Of a stretch of DNA of 64,000 nucleotides, positions 50,938-58,497 are shown in pieces. Origin of the DNA: an uncultured Anaerolineales bacterium (GTDB taxonomy: Bacteria; Chloroflexota; Anaerolineae; Anaerolineales; Villigracilaceae); assembly GCA_937960595.1 (NCBI GenBank), contig CALGPL010000024.1:1-64000 (forward strand). The letters run 5' to 3'. The notes under the pieces were generated by a model. That model worked only from the letters and a program-made list of their open reading frames with translations. It ran no database searches and was not told the origin of the DNA. How positions within the stretch are numbered: position 1 is the stretch's first letter; each line of letters begins with the position of its first letter. Position numbers and translations under genes: made by a program.

Positions 50938-51381
50938 TCAATCTTCCATTTGGCGGGCGGCGTCGGTGAGCAGCGTCAGGGCGCGGATGACCATCTCTTG
51001 CTGGTCGGCGGTCAGGGATTGGGTGATGTTTTCGATCCAGCGGCTGCGCGCCTCGATGCCCTTTTTGATCAGCGCCTGGCCGTCGGGCGTCAATTTGAGC
51101 CGTTTGGCGCGCCGGTCTTGGGGGTCTTCGGTGCGCTCGACCAGGCCCATTTGGACCAAGCGGTCGACTGCCTGACTGGCGGCGGCGTTGGTGATGCCCA
51201 TCTTTTCGCCAATCTCTGAGACCCCGATACAGTCTTCGTGCATCATGCGCATCAGGATATTGATTTGCGAAAACGACAGGCCGGTGGCGTCCATGAACCG
51301 CTTGAAATCGCGGCCCGAGCGGTGCATGAAGACTTTGGCCCACTCGCGCACCACTTCGGAAAATAGTTTATCGGTCTGCAT
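50938..51381 (-). CDS. MarR-family transcriptional regulator
   Basis: 147 residues from the ATG at 51381; GAGGAT lies just upstream, and overlaps the alternative TTG start five codons earlier. The winged helix-turn-helix is complete: LSFSQINILMRMMHEDCIGVSEIGEKMGITNAAASQAVDRLVQMGLVERTEDPQDRRAKRLKL contains the DxRxxR-like wing. It is encoded directly upstream of the two ABC exporter genes, so a drug-responsive repressor of that operon is the natural inference. The spacer to the right is AT-rich and may hold its operator. Confidence 0.9.
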   Translation of the reverse strand: MQTDKLFSEVVREWAKVFMHRSGRDFKRFMDATGLSFSQINILMRMMHEDCIGVSEIGEKMGITNAAASQAVDRLVQMGLVERTEDPQDRRAKRLKLTPDGQALIKKGIEARSRWIENITQSLTADQQEMVIRALTLLTDAARQMED

Positions 51382-51477
51382 AATTAATATCCTCAATTAG
51401 TTAAGCGGGATTGAATATATCGCTCTCCGGCGGCGGTGTCAAGGGGCGGGAATCTAAAAAAGTCTATAAGAAATGCA

Positions 51478-51512
51478 GCGCCCCCGCTGTGGCGAGGGCG
51501 CATTTTCCAAAT
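51478..51512 (-). terminator. Probable terminator of the aldo/keto reductase gene
   Basis: On the minus strand a GCGCCC...GGGCGC stem with an inner loop is followed by a T-rich stretch. The stem has an imperfect centre. Confidence 0.45.
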
Positions 51513-51536
51513 TTTCATGGAAGGCGTGCGAGAGAT

Positions 51537-52523
51537 TTATTCGTCTTCCTCTGCTCTCTTGCCGGTGATTTCGTCCACCCGCGCCAGGATTTCGGGCGTC
51601 AGTTTGGGCAGGACTTCTAGGGCCTGCATGTTTTCCTGCACCTGCGACACGCGGCTGGCGCCGGTGATGACGGTGCTGACGTTGGGGTTTTTGGCCGCCC
51701 AGGCGATGGCAAACTGCGCCAGCGTGCAGCCCAGTTCATCGGCCAGCGGCTGGAGTTTTCTGACGATTGCCAACTTTTGTTCGTCGGTCAGGTGGCCGCG
51801 CAGCCACTCGTACCCTTTCAGCGCGCCGCGGCTGTCGGCGGGGATGCCGTGGTTGTACTTGCCGGTCAGCAGGCCGGAGGCGAGCGGGCTCCAGGTCGTC
51901 AGACCCAGCCCGAGGTCGGTGTAGAGGCGGGCGTATTCGCGCTCGACGCGCTCGCGGTGCAGGAGGTTGTACTGCGGCTGTTCGACGACCGGTTTGTGCC
52001 AGCCGTAGCGGTCGGCGATGTGCCAGGCGGCGCGGATTTCGTCGGCGCTCCATTCGGAGGTGCCCCAGTAGAGGGCTTTGCCCTGCACAATGATGTCGTT
52101 CATCGCCCGCACGGTTTCCTCGATGGGCGTTTCGGGATCGGGGCGATGCGCATAGACAAGGTCCACGTACTCCAGGCCGAAGCGGCGCAGCGAGCCGTCG
52201 ATGGCCTCCATCAGCCGCTTGCGGTTGAGGGTGTTGCGTTCGTTGACGCCGTCATGCAGTCCCCAGAAGAATTTGGTCGAGACCAGGTAACTGCCGCGCC
52301 GCCAGCCGAGTTTCTTCAGCGCCGCCCCCATGATTTCCTCTGCCTTGCCGCCCGCGTAGACCTCGGCGTTGTCGAAAAAGTTGACGCCTGCTTCATAAGC
52401 GGCAGCCATCGCTTCGACGGCCGACTCGAGGCCAACCTGATGACTAAACGTGACCCACGAGCCGAGCGACAGGACGCTGACCTTGAGACCGGTGCGGCCC
52501 AAACGACGATATTGCATTTCCAT
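51537..52523 (-). CDS. Aldo/keto reductase, Kv-beta-like
   Basis: 328 residues, GGAG upstream. [21 protein letters not shown] starts the barrel. The catalytic tetrad is visible as [15 protein letters not shown] (Asp, Tyr), VSTKFFW (Lys) and [14 protein letters not shown] (His). The cofactor side has [12 protein letters not shown] and [13 protein letters not shown], then [17 protein letters not shown] for NADPH phosphate. It is closest in pattern to voltage-gated potassium channel beta-subunit-like reductases (AKR6/YghZ-type); physiological substrate unknown. Confidence 0.9.
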   Translation of the reverse strand: MEMQYRRLGRTGLKVSVLSLGSWVTFSHQVGLESAVEAMAAAYEAGVNFFDNAEVYAGGKAEEIMGAALKKLGWRRGSYLVSTKFFWGLHDGVNERNTLNRKRLMEAIDGSLRRFGLEYVDLVYAHRPDPETPIEETVRAMNDIIVQGKALYWGTSEWSADEIRAAWHIADRYGWHKPVVEQPQYNLLHRERVEREYARLYTDLGLGLTTWSPLASGLLTGKYNHGIPADSRGALKGYEWLRGHLTDEQKLAIVRKLQPLADELGCTLAQFAIAWAAKNPNVSTVITGASRVSQVQENMQALEVLPKLTPEILARVDEITGKRAEEDE

Positions 52524-52553
52524 AAAATTTTCTCCTCTCTTGGGTTCGGTAAA

Positions 52554-53369
52554 TTATCCCAGCGCGACGTCCAGGAGCATCATCACGGCAAAGCCAAGCA
52601 TCGCGCCGAAGGTCGAAAAGTGAGTGTCTTTGCCCGACTGGGCTTCGGGGATCAGTTCCTCGACGACGACGTAAATCATCGCCCCGGCGGCAAAGGCCAG
52701 CGCGTAGGGCAGGAGCGGACGCATCCACAGCACCGCCGCCGCACCGAGGACGCCGGCAATCGGCTCGACAATGCCCGAAGCCTGTCCGTAGAGGAAACTC
52801 TTCAGGTGGCTGAATCCCTCGCGCCGCAAGGGGATGGACACCGCCGCGCCTTCGGGAAAGTTCTGCAGGCCGATGCCGAGCGCCAGCGCCAGCGCGCCGG
52901 CCAGCGCTGCCGACGGGATGCCGGCTGCAACCGCCCCAAAGGCGACCCCAACGGCCAGTCCCTCCGGGAAGTTGTGCAAGGTAATGGCCAAGACGAGCAG
53001 GATGCTGCGCTGCCAGGAGGTCTTGACGCCCTCGGCCTCTTCGGTCGGCAAACCGATGTGCAGGTGCGGCAGGATTTTATCCACCCCCCATAGGAACAGC
53101 CCGCCGAGCAGGAAGCCGACGACGGCCGGCAGCCAGGCGGGAACGTCCGTCTCCGAGGCCATCTCGATGGCCGGGGCCAGCAGCGACCAGAAACTGGCCG
53201 CAATCATCACCCCGGCGGCGAAGCCGAGCATGCTGTCCAGCACTTTGCGCTCGATGCTCTTGAAGAAAAAGACCATTGCTGCGCCCAGGGCAGTTACCCC
53301 CCAGGTAAACAGAGTTCCCAGCAGGGCCTGGATGACAGGGTTGAGTTGCGAGAACCATTCGATGGCCAT
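52554..53369 (-). CDS. ZIP-family divalent metal transporter
   Basis: 271 residues from the ATG at 53369 (GGAGA upstream). About eight membrane spans. Binding motifs: [18 protein letters not shown] in span IV and [18 protein letters not shown] in span V, then VVEELIPEA. These are the metal-site helices of GufA/ZupT-like ZIP proteins, which import Zn or Fe. A His/Glu-containing loop ([15 protein letters not shown]) lies before span IV. Divergent from the ATP-grasp gene and sharing a 14-bp mirrored promoter core. Confidence 0.92.
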   Translation of the reverse strand: MAIEWFSQLNPVIQALLGTLFTWGVTALGAAMVFFFKSIERKVLDSMLGFAAGVMIAASFWSLLAPAIEMASETDVPAWLPAVVGFLLGGLFLWGVDKILPHLHIGLPTEEAEGVKTSWQRSILLVLAITLHNFPEGLAVGVAFGAVAAGIPSAALAGALALALGIGLQNFPEGAAVSIPLRREGFSHLKSFLYGQASGIVEPIAGVLGAAAVLWMRPLLPYALAFAAGAMIYVVVEELIPEAQSGKDTHFSTFGAMLGFAVMMLLDVALG

Positions 53370-53382
53370 CTCTTTTCTCCAA

Positions 53383-53396
53383 ATTATAGGTATAAT
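53383..53396. promoter_or_regulatory. Mirrored -10 elements / inverted repeat in a divergent promoter
   Basis: ATTATAGGTATAAT is a perfect 6-2-6 inverted repeat. It gives a TATAAT on each strand, one facing the ZIP gene and one facing the ATP-grasp gene. It may be two back-to-back -10 boxes, an operator (for example for a metal regulator) or both. Confidence 0.55.
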
Positions 53397-53427
53397 GCCT
53401 CTCATTCTAAGCCAATTCGGATAGAAC

Positions 53428-54387
53428 GTGAAGATTTATATCCTCGAAGACCCCGATCCCAACTATCCTTTTCTCCCGGAAGTTTATCTCGAGGGATACG
53501 AGTGGGAATGGATTCCCGTCTCCAAGGAGACGGCTGTGCAGACTGTGCATAGGCTGGCCGAAGGTGAGTTCGGTGTGGTGCTCAATTTGTGCGATGGGTC
53601 GCGCTACGAGCCGACTTTTCCCGGGGTAGAAGTCATCGAAGCCCTCGAGGCGCTCAATTTGCCTTTCACCGGGGCCGACTCTTCTTTCTACGAGCCGACG
53701 CGTGAGAGCATGAAGGACGTCTGCCGCGAACAAGGGATCGGCACGCCGGCGGGCGTTTTCCTGTGGGATCATGCCGACCTGGGCGCGGCGGTGAACGGCC
53801 TGCGCTATCCGCTGCTGGTCAAACATCCCAACAGTTACGCCAGTGTCGGCCTGCTGCCCGAGTCGCGGGTGGAGGCGTTCGACAGCCTCAAGACTCAGGT
53901 GCAGCGGATGATGGACGCTTACGGCGGCGCGCTGGTCGAGGAGTTTATCGTCGGCCGCGAATTTTCCGCCCTGGCGGTCGAAAATCCCGACGCGCCCGCC
54001 GAGCCGATCGTTTATCCGCCGGTCGAGTTCATTTTTCCGCCTGGCGAGTCGTTCAAACACGAACGGCTGAAGTGGGAAACGTTCCAGAACATGCAGTGCG
54101 TTCCGCTGGCCGACCCCGACCTGGCGGACCGGGTGCGCGAGGGGACGCGTCGGATGTTTGTCGGCATGCACGGCTCGGGCTACGGCCGCTGCGATTTTCG
54201 CATGAATGCCGCCGGCGAATTGTTCCTGCTGGAAATCAACCCCAATTGCGGCGTTTTCTATCCGCCCGAAACGCCCGGCACGGCCGACAGCATCCTGAGC
54301 CTCGAACCCGGCGGCCATGCCGGTTTTGTCGATCTGATCGTGCGCGGCGCGCTGAAGCGTTACGAGCGCAGGCGCGGCTGCGTCTAA
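53428..54387 (+). CDS. ATP-grasp protein, D-alanine-D-alanine ligase-like
   Basis: 319 residues from a GTG at 53428 with a short leader and no strong ribosome site. [45 protein letters not shown] resembles the N-terminal and central domains of Ddl. Then come [15 protein letters not shown] (ATP-binding Lys and loop), [17 protein letters not shown], and the metal-binding end [24 protein letters not shown]. It joins an acid to an amine via an acyl phosphate; whether it is a true Ddl is uncertain because the omega-loop and the Ddl Tyr are not evident. Confidence 0.8.
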   Translation: MKIYILEDPDPNYPFLPEVYLEGYEWEWIPVSKETAVQTVHRLAEGEFGVVLNLCDGSRYEPTFPGVEVIEALEALNLPFTGADSSFYEPTRESMKDVCREQGIGTPAGVFLWDHADLGAAVNGLRYPLLVKHPNSYASVGLLPESRVEAFDSLKTQVQRMMDAYGGALVEEFIVGREFSALAVENPDAPAEPIVYPPVEFIFPPGESFKHERLKWETFQNMQCVPLADPDLADRVREGTRRMFVGMHGSGYGRCDFRMNAAGELFLLEINPNCGVFYPPETPGTADSILSLEPGGHAGFVDLIVRGALKRYERRRGCV

Positions 54388-54440
54388 ACCTTCCGTTTTT
54401 TATGGTTGATGGGTCTTGCGCGTAACCAAAAGGAGAGAAG

Positions 54441-56534
54441 ATGGCTTATTTTGCGGTTTCTATTTTTCTGTCTGCGTTTTTGCTCTTTCAGGTTCAGCCG
54501 ATGATCGGGCGCTACATCCTGCCCTGGTTTGGCGGGACTCCGGCAGTCTGGTCAACGGTGATGCTGTTCTTCCAGGTGCTTCTGACGGGCGGCTATGCGT
54601 ATGCCAACTGGCTGATTCGCCCCGGCCGGCGGCGGGAAATCGTCCACCTTGCCCTGCTCGGACTCTCGGCGGCGCTGATGGTCGCCCTGGGCCTGACCTG
54701 GAAATCGCCCATCACCCCCAGCGCGGCGTGGAAACCTGCTGTGGACGTTTTCCCGGTTTGGGAAATTTTCAAGTTGCTGGTCATCTCGGTCGGGCTGCCG
54801 TACTTTCTGCTCTCGTCCAACAGCCCGCTGATGCAGGCCTGGTTTCATCGCCGCTTCCCGGCAAAGACTGCCTATCGGTTATACGCCTTGTCCAATGTTG
54901 GCTCTTTTCTGGCCTTGATCAGTTACCCGGTGCTGGTCGAGCCTAATCTGACTCTTTCCGGCCAGGGCTGGATGTGGTCGTTGATGTACCTGGTCTACGC
55001 CGGCCTGGCCGCCTACGGGGCGTTGCGCGCCCTGCGGCGCCAGCCGGCTGTGGGTCCGGACGCCGCAGCGGAGGCCGCGGCCGAGGCGGCGGCGCGCCCC
55101 GGATGGTCCTCCTACGCGCTGTGGATTCTGCTGGCGGCGGCCGCCTCGATCCTGCTTCTTGCCGTCACCAGTCACATCACCCAGGAGGTGGCAGTGATCC
55201 CGTTCCTGTGGGTCCTGCCGCTGACGATTTACCTGTTGACTTTCATCCTGGCTTTTTCGGGCGAGGGCTGGTATTCGCGTCAGTGGTTTTTGGTGGCCTT
55301 GTTCGCGGCGACGATCTTGTACGGCTGGACGCTGGTCCGTTCGGACACGCTCAACATCGTTATTCAGATTGCCATCTATGCCTTCATTCTGTTCTCTGCA
55401 TGTATGGTCTGTCATGGCGAATTGTATCGTCTGCGTCCGCATCCGGCTCACCTGACGACCTTTTACCTGATGGTCTCGATTGGCGGCGCGCTGGGAGGCA
55501 TTTTCATCAATTTCGTCGCCCCCTTCGTGTTCAAAGGGTACTGGGAGATGCCGCTCGGCTTTGTGCTGTGCTGGCTGCTCTTCCTGACGGTGACCGTGAT
55601 TCGCCGCGAGCCGGCCCGCCGGCGGCTGGTTTTCATGCTCAATCAGGTCATGCTGCTCAGCGCCTTGTTGATTGCCCTTGCCCTGGCCTTTCAGTACATT
55701 CGCGCCGATTTGAGCGGATCGCTCTATGCGGAACGCAATTTCTACGGCGTGGTGCGGGTGCGTCTGGCGGGCGAGAGGCAGGGTGTCCCCGATCGAACCA
55801 TCCTGGTACACGGCATCACCATTCACGGAGCCCAGTTCCTGGACACCGAACGGCGCGCCCAGCCGACCATGTATTTCAGCGAGACATCGGGGGCAGGGGT
55901 GGCGCTGCTCAATTACCCGCGCTCAAACGAGGGGCTGCGGGTAGGGGTGCTCGGCCTGGGCGTCGGCACGCTGGCGGCCTATGGACAGCCCGGCGATGTG
56001 TTTCGCTTCTACGAGATCAACCCGGCGGTCATTTCGCTGGCGGAAGGCCAAGGCGGCTACTTTACTTTTCTGCAGGACAGCCCGGCGGCGATCGAGATCG
56101 TTCCGGGCGACGCCCGCCTCTCGCTGGAGGCCGAACTTGCCGGCGGCGGTTCGCAACAGTATGATTTGCTCATTCTGGATGTCTTCTCCAGCGATTCCAT
56201 CCCCGTCCATCTGCTGGATGTGGAAGCCTTCGAACTGTATTTGCGCCATTTGCAGCCCGACGGGATGCTGGTCCTGCACATCACCAACCGCCACCTCGAC
56301 CTCGTGCCGGTCGTCTGGACCCTGGCGCGGCACTTCGACCTGTCGTTCGCGCTGATTGACGATCCGGGCGGCGGCCCGGCCATTTCGCGTTCGATCTGGG
56401 TCCTCCTGGCCCGCGACCCGGCGCGGCTCGCCGCGTCCCCCATCCAGGCCCGCGCCACGCCCATGGACGGTTTCTCCACCGACATCCGTCTGTGGACCGA
56501 CGATTACAGCAACCTGTTCCAGATTTTGAAATAG
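54441..56534 (+). CDS. Membrane protein fused to a spermidine-synthase-like domain (second type)
   Basis: 697 residues, AAGGAG upstream. About ten to twelve membrane spans, opening with FAVSIFLSAFLLFQVQPMIGRYILPWFGGTPAVWS. This opening is the typical start of the fused MFS/spermidine synthase group. The C-terminal Rossmann part has LRVGVLGLGVGTLAAYGQPGD (SAM-type site), FRFYEINPAVISLA (acidic ribose ligand), YDLLILDVFSSDSIPVHLL and WTDDYSNLFQIL at the end. Function of the family is not established. It differs in length and motif detail from the protein encoded at 29860. Confidence 0.82.
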   Translation: MAYFAVSIFLSAFLLFQVQPMIGRYILPWFGGTPAVWSTVMLFFQVLLTGGYAYANWLIRPGRRREIVHLALLGLSAALMVALGLTWKSPITPSAAWKPAVDVFPVWEIFKLLVISVGLPYFLLSSNSPLMQAWFHRRFPAKTAYRLYALSNVGSFLALISYPVLVEPNLTLSGQGWMWSLMYLVYAGLAAYGALRALRRQPAVGPDAAAEAAAEAAARPGWSSYALWILLAAAASILLLAVTSHITQEVAVIPFLWVLPLTIYLLTFILAFSGEGWYSRQWFLVALFAATILYGWTLVRSDTLNIVIQIAIYAFILFSACMVCHGELYRLRPHPAHLTTFYLMVSIGGALGGIFINFVAPFVFKGYWEMPLGFVLCWLLFLTVTVIRREPARRRLVFMLNQVMLLSALLIALALAFQYIRADLSGSLYAERNFYGVVRVRLAGERQGVPDRTILVHGITIHGAQFLDTERRAQPTMYFSETSGAGVALLNYPRSNEGLRVGVLGLGVGTLAAYGQPGDVFRFYEINPAVISLAEGQGGYFTFLQDSPAAIEIVPGDARLSLEAELAGGGSQQYDLLILDVFSSDSIPVHLLDVEAFELYLRHLQPDGMLVLHITNRHLDLVPVVWTLARHFDLSFALIDDPGGGPAISRSIWVLLARDPARLAASPIQARATPMDGFSTDIRLWTDDYSNLFQILK

Positions 56535-56557
56535 GGGATTCGCCAGAGCCTTATGAA

Positions 56558-56598
56558 ACCCAGAGCCGTTCCCTGCGAGGAAACGGCTCTGGGTCTTT
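56558..56598. terminator. Terminator between convergent genes
   Basis: 13-bp perfect stem (56558-56570 with 56582-56594), 11-base loop, then TCTTT. Confidence 0.85.
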
Positions 56599-56604
56599 GA
56601 ACGG

Positions 56605-57540
56605 TCATTTCATGATCTTGTCGCTGGCCTCGTCCAGCGCCCGAATCTGTTCGGGCGTCAGCCGCCAGCCGAGCGCTCCCGCGTTCTGAGCGGCCTGGGC
56701 GGCGTTTTTGGCGCCGGGGATGGGCAGGGTCCCTTTGCAGATCGTCCAGTTGAGGGCCACCTGGGCGGGGGTCTTGCCGCCGTGTTCCTGGCCGATCTCG
56801 GTCATCAGGGCCAGCAGCGGCGGCAGGTCTTTGAGCACCCGGCCGTACTCCCCGGCCCGCAAGCCGGGCGGGGGATTTTCGGGGCCGTATTTGCCGGTCA
56901 ACATGCCCTTGGCGAGGGGACTGTAGGCAATCAGGCGCACGCCGAGTTCCTGACAGCGTTCCAGCAGGCCGTTCTTCTCCACCCGCCGGTCGAGCAGATG
57001 ATATTCCACCTGATTGGAGGCCAACGGGATGTCGTATTTGGCAAGGGTGCTGTAGGCTTCCTGCATCTGCTGTTTATTGTAGTTCGAGACGCCCACGGCT
57101 CTCGTCAGCCCGGCCTGGACGGCCAGCGCCAGCCCCTCCACGTGGGTTTCGACTGCCACGAAGGGCGACGGCCAGTGAATCTGATAGAGATCCACTTTGT
57201 CCAACCCCAGGCGCTCCAGGCTGTGGCGCAGGGCGCGTACCACGCTGTGCTTCGTCAGCCGCCAGGGGAAGGGCAGGAACTTGGTGGCTACCAGGACGGG
57301 TTTTCCCGTCTCGCGGATGAATTTTCCCAGATAGCGCTCCGAGCGGCCGTTGCCGTAGATTTCGGCTGTGTCGACCAGGGTAACGCCCGCCTCCAGCGAG
57401 ACGCGGAAGGCGGCGGCGATCTCCTCCTCCCCGTAATCGCGGCCGTAATTCCAGAAGGTCCGGTCGCCCCACGCCCAGGCTCCCAGTCCCATTTCGGCTT
57501 CGTGCAGGAATTTTATCGAATCAGGAATCGTGACGTTCAT
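56605..57540 (-). CDS. Aldo/keto reductase
   Basis: 311 residues, CAGGAG upstream. AKR barrel with LVDTAEIYGNGRSERYLG (Asp and Tyr of the tetrad), VLVATKFLPFPWR (Lys), DLYQIHWPSPF (His), AVGVSNYNKQQMQEA, SNQVEYHLLDR, AYSPLAKGMLTGKYG and LPIPGAKNAAQAAQNAGALGW (NADP site). Only distantly similar to the reductase at 51537. Similar to plant-type pyridoxal reductases and bacterial general AKRs; the substrate cannot be deduced. Confidence 0.9.
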   Translation of the reverse strand: MNVTIPDSIKFLHEAEMGLGAWAWGDRTFWNYGRDYGEEEIAAAFRVSLEAGVTLVDTAEIYGNGRSERYLGKFIRETGKPVLVATKFLPFPWRLTKHSVVRALRHSLERLGLDKVDLYQIHWPSPFVAVETHVEGLALAVQAGLTRAVGVSNYNKQQMQEAYSTLAKYDIPLASNQVEYHLLDRRVEKNGLLERCQELGVRLIAYSPLAKGMLTGKYGPENPPPGLRAGEYGRVLKDLPPLLALMTEIGQEHGGKTPAQVALNWTICKGTLPIPGAKNAAQAAQNAGALGWRLTPEQIRALDEASDKIMK

Positions 57541-57591
57541 GGCAATCTCCTGTCGAGGATTGTGCTCGGAAAAATGGGCAGATGAATGACG

Positions 57592-57651
57592 CCGATTGTA
57601 TCACATTCCATCTGCAGGGTAGTCATCCGAATTGAATCCGGTTACAATCGG
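57592..57651. promoter_or_regulatory. Divergent pair of TACAATCGG elements
   Basis: CCGATTGTA (57592-57600) and TACAATCGG (57643-57651) form a perfect 9-bp inverted repeat. Each reads as a TACAAT -10: one towards the aldo/keto reductase, one towards rnc (with TAGTCA at 57620-57625 as a possible -35, 17-bp spacer). Confidence 0.5.
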
Positions 57652-57738
57652 CACGCGTAGAAATTAGGAACGCAGGGATCGCGAGCCCCCGTCCTCTTCC
57701 GGCTGGGTCTGGCGTTCCCTGGGTTCCGGGAGGCATTC

Positions 57739-58467
57739 ATGGATGTTCACCCGGAAGGGGAAGTTGAGGAATCCCCATCTGCCCTGGCCCGCCGCCTGGG
57801 ACTGCCCTTTGCCGATGTTTTTCTCCTGACGCGGGCGCTGACTCACCGCTCGTATGTCAACGAACACCCCGACACGCTCGAGGACAACGAGCGGCTCGAG
57901 TTCCTCGGCGATGCCGTGCTCGATTTTGTTGTCGGCGCGTGGCTGTACAATCATTTCCCCGAGATGGCCGAAGGCGAACTGACCCGCATGCGCTCGGCGC
58001 TGGTCTGCACCGACCAACTGGCCGACTTCGCCCGTCAACTGAATCTGGGGATGGCCATGCGCCTCGGGCGGGGCGAGGTGCAGGCCGGCGGGCGCGAGCG
58101 TCCGGTTCTGCTGTGCGCCACGTTCGAGGCCCTCATCGGCGCCCTCTATTTACAGACCGACATTGAAACGGTCCGGCGTTTTATGGAGCCGCTTCTCGAT
58201 CAGGCCAGCGAACGCTTCCTGCTGCGGCCCGACCTGTACGATCCGAAGAGCCGCTTGCAGGAGTGGTCTCAATCCTGCCGCCTGGGAATTCCCTCCTACG
58301 TCACGGTTCAGGTGCGGGGGCCAGACCACGAGCGCGTCTTCGAAGTCGAGGCGCGCATCGGGGACAAGGTCTATGGCCGCGGCCGGGGCCGCAGCAAGCA
58401 AGAGGCCGCCCGCAACGCGGCCCAGCAGGCGCTCGATCTCCTGGAAAAGTCCGGTGAACTCGTCTGA
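57739..58467 (+). CDS. rnc: Ribonuclease III
   Basis: 242 residues, GGGAGG upstream. The endonuclease domain has the signature NERLEFLGDAVLDFVVGAWL with the catalytic Glu/Asp cluster and CATFEALIGALYLQTDIE. A double-stranded RNA-binding domain follows from about residue 170 (DPKSRLQEWSQS to GRGRSKQEAARNAAQQALDLL). It processes rRNA precursors and structured RNAs. Its leader (57666-57718) contains an imperfect long stem-loop that could be a self-cleavage site. Followed by smc after 30 bases. Confidence 0.96.
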   Translation: MDVHPEGEVEESPSALARRLGLPFADVFLLTRALTHRSYVNEHPDTLEDNERLEFLGDAVLDFVVGAWLYNHFPEMAEGELTRMRSALVCTDQLADFARQLNLGMAMRLGRGEVQAGGRERPVLLCATFEALIGALYLQTDIETVRRFMEPLLDQASERFLLRPDLYDPKSRLQEWSQSCRLGIPSYVTVQVRGPDHERVFEVEARIGDKVYGRGRGRSKQEAARNAAQQALDLLEKSGELV

Positions 58468-58497
58468 ATCTCTTGGTTCTAGAATCCTTTCCCTCTC

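Noticed and set aside
51385-51412. MarR operator palindrome
   Set aside because: The sequence is AT-rich with partial words (TTAACTAATTGA, ATTAAT) but no inverted repeat good enough to call a site.
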